Assembly: GCF_008641045.1 (NCBI RefSeq)
Contig: NW_022196291.1
Location: 248,001 to 312,000, forward strand
Direction: 5' to 3'
From: Pistacia vera
Taxonomy: Eukaryota > Streptophyta > Magnoliopsida > Sapindales > Anacardiaceae
Length of the DNA: 64,000 nt
Shown: piece by piece, positions 58,801 through 64,000 of the stretch
How the letters are laid out: every line of letters starts with the position of its first letter
How positions within the stretch are numbered: the first letter of the stretch is position 1
Program-made: the position numbers and the translations under genes
The notes under the pieces: generated by a model
Told to the model about the DNA's origin: nothing
Seen by the model: only the letters and a program-made list of their open reading frames with translations
Database searches by the model: none

Positions 58801-59523
58801 ATGGTTGGGACGAGAATGGAGTCAAGATTGGAAAACATGGAAAGAGAGGTGACAAAATTGGGAGTTGACATGGGAACCATTTGTGGGTGTATGGTTGAAA
58901 TACAAACATGGATGAGGAGAAAGGATGAAGAAGACATGGGAAAGAGAGAAAGAGAAAGTTCACCAGAAAGGCCAAGCTCAGCGGAAAATGGTCAAGGTCG
59001 AAATAGAGGTCATTGGACTTCCAACAATGGTGGACAAATTCGAAACAAGCTGGGTGGCCGAAAACTCGAGTTACCCATCTTCTTTGGTGAAGATCCTTAT
59101 GGGTGGATATTTAGAGCAGAAAGGTATTTTGCTATTAACGGAATTTCAGACCAAGAGAAGCTCAATGACAATAATAGTGTGCATGGACGGCGATGTCGTT
59201 ATTTGATATCAATGGATGAAGGCCTGAGCTCCGGTAACATCTTGGTCAGCCTTTAAGTTGGCACTCCTTTGTCATTTCAATGGGTCATAGAAAGGAAGCC
59301 CGTATGAAGCTCTCATGGGAATCAAGCAGTTGGGCACAGTGGAAGATTATCGGTGAAAATTTGAAGTTATCTCAATGCTGTTGATGGAAGTAAAGACGGA
59401 GATTATGGTAGCTACATTTTTGAATGGTTTAAGGGCAAAAATTAGGGCTGAAATCAGGTTGACCCAACCTGATAGCCTAATTCAGTTGATGTAATTAGCC
59501 CAAATGATGGAGGAAAGGAATTA
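58801..59523 (+). pseudogene. Ty3/gypsy-type gag, array unit 1
   Basis: Starts MVGTRMESRLENMEREV, a coiled-coil-like N terminus, then a K/E/R-rich linker and the gag core KLELPIFFGEDPYGWIFRAE with RYFAINGISDQEKL. The frame is open to 59256. Further homology continues in other frames (MGIKQLGTVEDYR, EIMVATFLNGLRAKIRAEIR, LIQLM*LAQMMEERN), so frameshifts and stops have accumulated. No CCHC knuckle is recognisable. The product would have been the capsid of a virus-like particle. Confidence 0.82.
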
Positions 59524-60119
59524 GGCCTTGGGGAAATTGAAAATTGAGCTGGGTCAACATGGAATAGCAAATAAAATTGAGTGTGGGCTTGAGCAATTTG
59601 AGAATGGACCTGGAAGTGGACTCAGGTCAGGGCAGGTAATTGGATCAGGGGAAATTGGATATAGGGCACAAACACAACATAGTCGCTCAGTCGACAACCC
59701 CAAGACATATCCCTTTGTCGATCAGCAGTGACACTTTATCAACCCCTTGCCAGAGCACCGACCATGTGAAGAGAGGCAGTCGAGCTCAGTGCCGGTCGCT
59801 AGTCATCGGAGCAGAAGCACAACAATGCAAAAATTAGCAGATTTTAACCCTCTTTATCGGCAGGATTTACCTTTCAGGAGCATGACTGAGAGCAAATTCA
59901 ACGAAAGAGAGAATAAGGCATGTGTTTTAGATGTGATACTAGATTTGTTCCAGGGCATAGATGTGGGGAAAAACAATTCCAATTGATATTGGATGATAAA
60001 GAAATTGAGGAACATGAGGGCAATAAAAGAGTGGAGGAGCGGGGTGGTGTTTGGGTAAACAATTGTCATCTTGACATCTTCCCACCTTGAGGACAATGTG
60101 GTACTGCTCGAGGGGGTAT

Positions 60120-60644
60120 TGATGAGACCCACTTCTAATGCTGGTCTATTGTAAGAGACTTTAGGGTGTGAAGTAGGGGATTTTGGTGTAGTAGCCAGGA
60201 AGGTTCTTTGTGTGTGAGGTGTTAAGGATGGTTTAGGGAGGGACAAATGCATTAAGGGAGTGGATGATTGAAGAATTCTATTATGAAGAATAGAATAAAA
60301 GGGGAGACAGTGGGATATGGAGGATTCAAAAAAGAGGAAAGTGAAGAGTGGGAGGTTGCTGGCCCTTGAAGTCCAGCACTATATGGGAGGAGTTGGTCCT
60401 TGAAAACCAATATTAATTTTGATTTCTTGTTTTGGTTTATGGTTTATTTGATTTTCTGTTTTGGCTAGTTTTGTTAAGTTTCTTGTTGCTGTGTATTTTG
60501 TGTTGCTAGAATATCAATATAAGTGCTAGTGTTTATGGATTTTGGCAATTGATTCTTGTTGCTTTCTGGGTTTAATTCGATTATTTGCTTGCTATTTCTT
60601 GCTATTTCTGTTGTGGTTGGCTGGCTTAGGAGTGGTATCCATCA
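60120..60644 (+). repeat. LTR2 of the gag-only array (shared LTR)
   Basis: 525 bp, TGATGAGACC ... TATCCATCA. It is longer than LTR1 because of small internal duplications near 60425-60470, 60530-60560 and 60590-60612. It serves both as 3' LTR of unit 1 and 5' LTR of unit 2. Confidence 0.86.
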
Positions 60645-60672
60645 ATTAGTATCAAAGTAGTTCAATTGTGGG

Positions 60673-61260
60673 ATGTTTGGTACAAGAATGGAAGTTGGAA
60701 TAGGAAATATTGAGAGGGAAGTTTTAAAACTTGGGAGAGATATTGGTGCTGTTTTGGATGGTTTGATGGAAATACGAGCTTGGATGAGAAGGAAAGATGA
60801 AGAAGAAGTAAGGAGAAGAGACAGAGAGAAATCGTTGGAAGTTCCATAGTCATTGGGAACTATTCATAACCAGAATCTGGGAAATCAAACGGAGGCAAGA
60901 GGAGCTTATGAAGCTATTCAGTAGCTAGGCGTGGTGGAGGAAGATCAGAAAAAGCTTTAGGTTGTCTCAACCCTATTAAGTGAAGAGAAAGAAGAAATTT
61001 TGAGGGCTTCTTTTATAAGTGGGCTGAAACTTGAAATTAGGGTTGAAGTGAGATTGGGTCAATCCAACTCATTAGTCCAATTAATTGAGTTGGCCTAAAG
61101 AATGGAGGAAAAAAATTGGGGCTGGGAGGATTTAAAATTTGGGTCGGGCAAACATAGGAAAACAAATACAACTGGGCATGAGCTTGGACAAACTGAAATT
61201 GCGCCTAGACTAATGGGAATTGGACCAGTAGACTGGGAGCTTGGGCAAGGAACCAGATAA
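60673..61260 (+). pseudogene. Ty3/gypsy-type gag, array unit 2
   Basis: Begins MFGTRMEVGIGNIEREVLKL, parallel to unit 1, then RAWMRRKDEEEV. The central gag core (the GEDPYGWIFRAE block) is deleted; homology resumes at the LGVVEE and EEILRASFISGLKLEIRVEV segments. Several stops are present. The internal deletion explains the shorter unit. Confidence 0.75.
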
Positions 61261-61660
61261 GGGAAATTCGGGTCAAGGGTTCATTTTCCTTATAACAGAA
61301 ACAGATCGCACGACTCTAGACTTTGTCCTTTATCCGACCACCCAAAATACTTCACAAACTCATCACCAGAGCGCCAATCCTGGGAAGAAGCATCGTCCAG
61401 TGCAGCGACAGCCGCCGGTCACCAGAGTACAAGCTCGACAGTGCTTCAAATGATTGATTCCAACTTCCTTCAACTACAAACAACCCTTTTCCAGCGATAG
61501 ATAGAAGATGAGGAAAAGTTGGGTAAAGTAGAAGAGGGCAGTGAAGGAGTGGAGGAGCGGGATGGTGTAGGGTAAACCATTTCCATCTTCAAACCTTGAG
61601 GACAATGTGGTACTACTTGGGGGGGGGGGGGGTATTTATGAGACTCACTCCCCTAGTTAG

Positions 61661-61838
61661 TAAATACGGGTATGACAAGAAAATGGTATGAGAATTTTAC
61701 GGGTATAATACTGCAAACGGTGAAAAATACGTTTATAAAAATTCGGCCATAAAATTCAGATACGGGAAAAATACGGTACAGGTATATATGGATTTAATAC
61801 GGTGCATTGTCAATAATACGTTTTGAAAAATACGGCAA
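61661..61838. repeat. Subterminal ATACGG repeat cluster of the hAT element
   Basis: The words AATACGGG, AATACGTT, GATACGGG, AATACGGT, TAATACGG, TAATACGT and AATACGGC crowd within 180 bp of the element end. Repeated short subterminal motifs are typical hAT transposase binding sites. Confidence 0.7.
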
Positions 61839-62162
61839 TATCAATCTTAGTTTTAACACTTTTATGGACTACCTGGTTAAAATCAATATAACATTTTAAA
61901 TGCAAAGTATTCAAGTAACCAATAACACAAATACACAATATATAACTGATATTCAAATTATAGTCTCTAGACTCAAACACAATATTTAGCCAAGATTCAA
62001 CTATAGTGTCAAATCAAACACATAAGTCATAACAAAACCAAAATTCAAAGTCGAATTAGAGCTCCAAACAAATAAAATACTCAAATAATACAACCAAGAT
62101 TCAAATTATAGTTTATAACAAAAACTCACAAAGTACATAAACAACAATAAGTCAACAACAAC

Positions 62163-64000
62163 TCAAAAAAGAGCATCATCCAACCAAGCAATGTCATCAT
62201 TATCCATTAAGTCATCCATGTAACCCTCAACTGTTGGTGTAGAATTAGCATATTCGTCCATATGAATTTCTTCATATTCATAGTTTAGAAGCTCCCCCAA
62301 TTTCTCAAGATCTATAGGTTCTAAGTCAAGACTTATCGTGGAAGTGAATTTATCCATCATCATCGTGCTCATCCTCACACACACAAGTGTGTCTAGCATT
62401 TCATGTGACAACCTATTCCTTTTTTTTTTTTTTGTTTGAGCAGCTTCAAAGGCACTCCAATTTCTCTCACATGATGAAGCGCTACAAGGTTGACTAAGAA
62501 TTCGAATGGCATACTTCTTGAGCACAGGAAGATCATCCCTATTGTAATCCCACCATATTCCTGCAAATGACACAAAAAGCTTTCTTGAATATAAAGAGAG
62601 AAGCAATGTATAAAAAAGATATTGAAATTTTTTAAAACACTTACGAGGATGACTTGTTTGTAACATCGTTTTTGCCGTTGCAGTAAATAAGGTAGCTGGC
62701 ATACTACGATACAACTGAACCTCTCTCATAAATGGATGCTTTTATTCTATTAGAATCAAGTTTTCATGAATGAAATTGATGCCATCTTTTATCTCCCTAT
62801 CCTCTCTAAAATTTTGTGAGAAAAAGTAAGATGGATTGAGAAAGGCAGCTGCAGCATGTATAGGATGAATGATGTTGTTGACCCGACGATTCTCAAACAA
62901 TTCCCAAATTCTCCCATACTTGCTTGCCTCACTATTACATCTTTCTTTGATTGCAACTTTTGCCCTCATCATTGCTTCATATAAGTAACCAACAGTAGAT
63001 CTATCACTATCAACCAAACGAAGAACTCGAACCAATGGCTCAATAGTTTTTATAACCTCCATTCCTCTAGCCTAAAAATCCCTCTGAACAATTTCAGTGA
63101 CTCTTTTACCCGATTCGGTCTTACAATAATCAAAACCTCTCCATTCAGATGAAGCAACAAAGAGTCAAAGTTCATTCTCCAAATCCAACACAGATTGAAG
63201 CATTAAAAAATTTGAAGCAAATCTTGTGGCACAAGGTTGTCTCAATTGTCTATCTTTAGTGAACTCTTTCATTGCTGCATGAAGAACTGTGTACCGTGTC
63301 ATGAACATAACTATTATTCTTGCTTCATCTATGGCAACTTTTACCCAATTAACTTCTTCATATATTCTTTCAAAAGAAGCTGAATTCCATGAGCCGCACA
63401 CCTCGTCTTATACATTCGAGGATACAATCAAATGAGCATGTCACCAGCAGATGTGAAATTGCTACCGTTATCAGTTATGAATTGCACAACATATTCTTGT
63501 CCAATTGATTCAATCACAGAAACAACAATTTCTTTCAAATAAATCCCAGTTTTTCTTTCTTGAGAAACATCCAATGATTTTATAAACACTGCACCACCAG
63601 GTGAATATGTCACAAGATTAATGAAAGATCGGTGCCTTATATCAGTCCATATATCAGACATTATAGTGCAACCAGATCTAGATGTATCCCAAGAACGCTT
63701 CACCATAGCAACATACTCATTAACACCTTTTCTAGATTCTGGAATTAACTTAGTTCGAAGAGTTGAATAAGATGGAAGCTTATATGCTGCACCATATTCA
63801 GTCACTACCTTAACAAATTCTCCAAAAGCACTAGTTTGAACAACATTAAAAGCGATATTGTTCACCACAAAACACTTAGCAGGCATTTTATCAACAAACT
63901 CCTTGTCTTTTTTCTTATTCATTTCTAGTAAAGATGCTTGACTTTGATGTCTTTGGCTACCCTTAGAAAGTGGTGAAAATGGTGAATTTGTTTCCTCCTC
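62163..64000 (-). pseudogene. DUF659-type hAT transposase, 3' part
   Basis: The frame runs in from the right edge. 63922-63428 has the DUF659 region (SYSTLRTKLIPES, SGCTIMSDIWTDIRHRSFIN, GQEYVVQFITDNGSNF). 63401-63165, 63062-62742 and 62729-62163 continue it, ending in the dimerisation domain (IWWDYNRDDLPVLKKYAIRI, SQPCSASSCERNWSAFEAAQ) and an acidic tail. A GT-AG intron at 62644-62561 joins SHPR to IWWDY in phase. Interruptions are one frameshift near 63395 and stops at 63425, 63164, 63074 and 62741, so it is inactive. Confidence 0.9.

Larger units (their letters stand above)
58311..61660 (+). mobile_element. Tandem LTR-gag-LTR-gag array of a gag-only Ty3/gypsy-type element
   Basis: Order: LTR1 58311-58772, primer site TTGGTATCAGAGC (58774-58786), gag region, purine tract ending AGGGGGTAT, LTR2 60120-60644, a decayed primer site (TTAGTATCAAAG), a second gag region, a purine tract with 14 G (61619-61632), then about 26 bp of LTR3 (61635-61660) cut off by the hAT element. 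Internal regions are only about 1.35 and 1.0 kb and contain gag plus the last codons of a pol-type polyprotein (LTSSHLEDNVVLLEG) but no protease, RT, RNase H or integrase. This is a non-autonomous deletion derivative of TR-GAG style, tandemly joined through a shared LTR. Confidence 0.85.
61661..64000 (-). mobile_element. 3' part of a degenerate hAT element
   Basis: The left end at about 61661 cuts off LTR3 of the gag array and is followed by a cluster of ATACG words (61661-61838) and an AT-rich 3' region; the transposase is on the minus strand. The other end is beyond the window, so the target duplication cannot be tested; the bases before the end are CCTAGTTAG. Confidence 0.75.

Overview
This window is nuclear DNA from a flowering plant, most likely a eudicot. 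The evidence is AT-rich intergenic DNA, genes with many GT-AG introns, an intronless seed oleosin, a 26-exon RST1 gene, FAR1-type and plant hAT transposase relics, and dense nested transposons. No bacterial operon, viral genome or CRISPR array is visible.

Layout. 1-4117 is a rearranged, broken Ty1/copia retrotransposon. 6288-12669 is a second copy of the same family with both LTRs, a primer-binding site, a polypurine tract and a perfect 5-bp target duplication. 12.7-15.3 kb is intergenic with a tRNA-derived SINE. 15.4-35.9 kb is the gene island: an oleosin (+), a ten-exon SWD2/WDR82-like WD40 gene (-, 339 aa) and RST1 (+, 26 exons, 1851 aa by my hand splicing). The WD40 gene and RST1 are divergent, and a 1.1-kb Mutator-like element with a perfect 9-bp target duplication sits between them.

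From 36 kb to the right edge there is no confidently intact host gene. 36.1-39.4 kb is a GC-tipped hAT-like element carrying two nested elements. 39.4-49.4 kb holds two direct, collinear copies of a duplicated segment (block S and a small unrecognised two-exon gene fragment, block G). The copies carry different insertions: a degenerate hAT element in the first; a Mutator-like MITE, two further MITEs and a 1.4-kb solo LTR in the second. In two cases the other copy supplies the empty insertion site. 50.1-51.7 kb is an inverted LTR, 53.3-55.5 kb a dead FAR1/MULE gene, 56.3-57.0 kb a minisatellite, 58.3-61.66 kb a tandem LTR-gag-LTR-gag array of a non-autonomous Ty3/gypsy-type element, and 61.66-64.0 kb the 3' part of a degenerate DUF659-type hAT element.

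The host genes have unrelated roles: seed oil-body structure, H3K4-methylation complex/RNA 3'-end factor, and exosome-SKI bridging. The rest of the window shows how transposons reshape the DNA around a gene island. I found no clearly new biological system. The strongest leads are the duplicated unknown gene fragment, a RST1 intron whose 5' part copies the next exon, the tandem gag-only retroelement array, and the W-box-dense leader of the copia family. All intron models, repeat boundaries and counts were made by eye.
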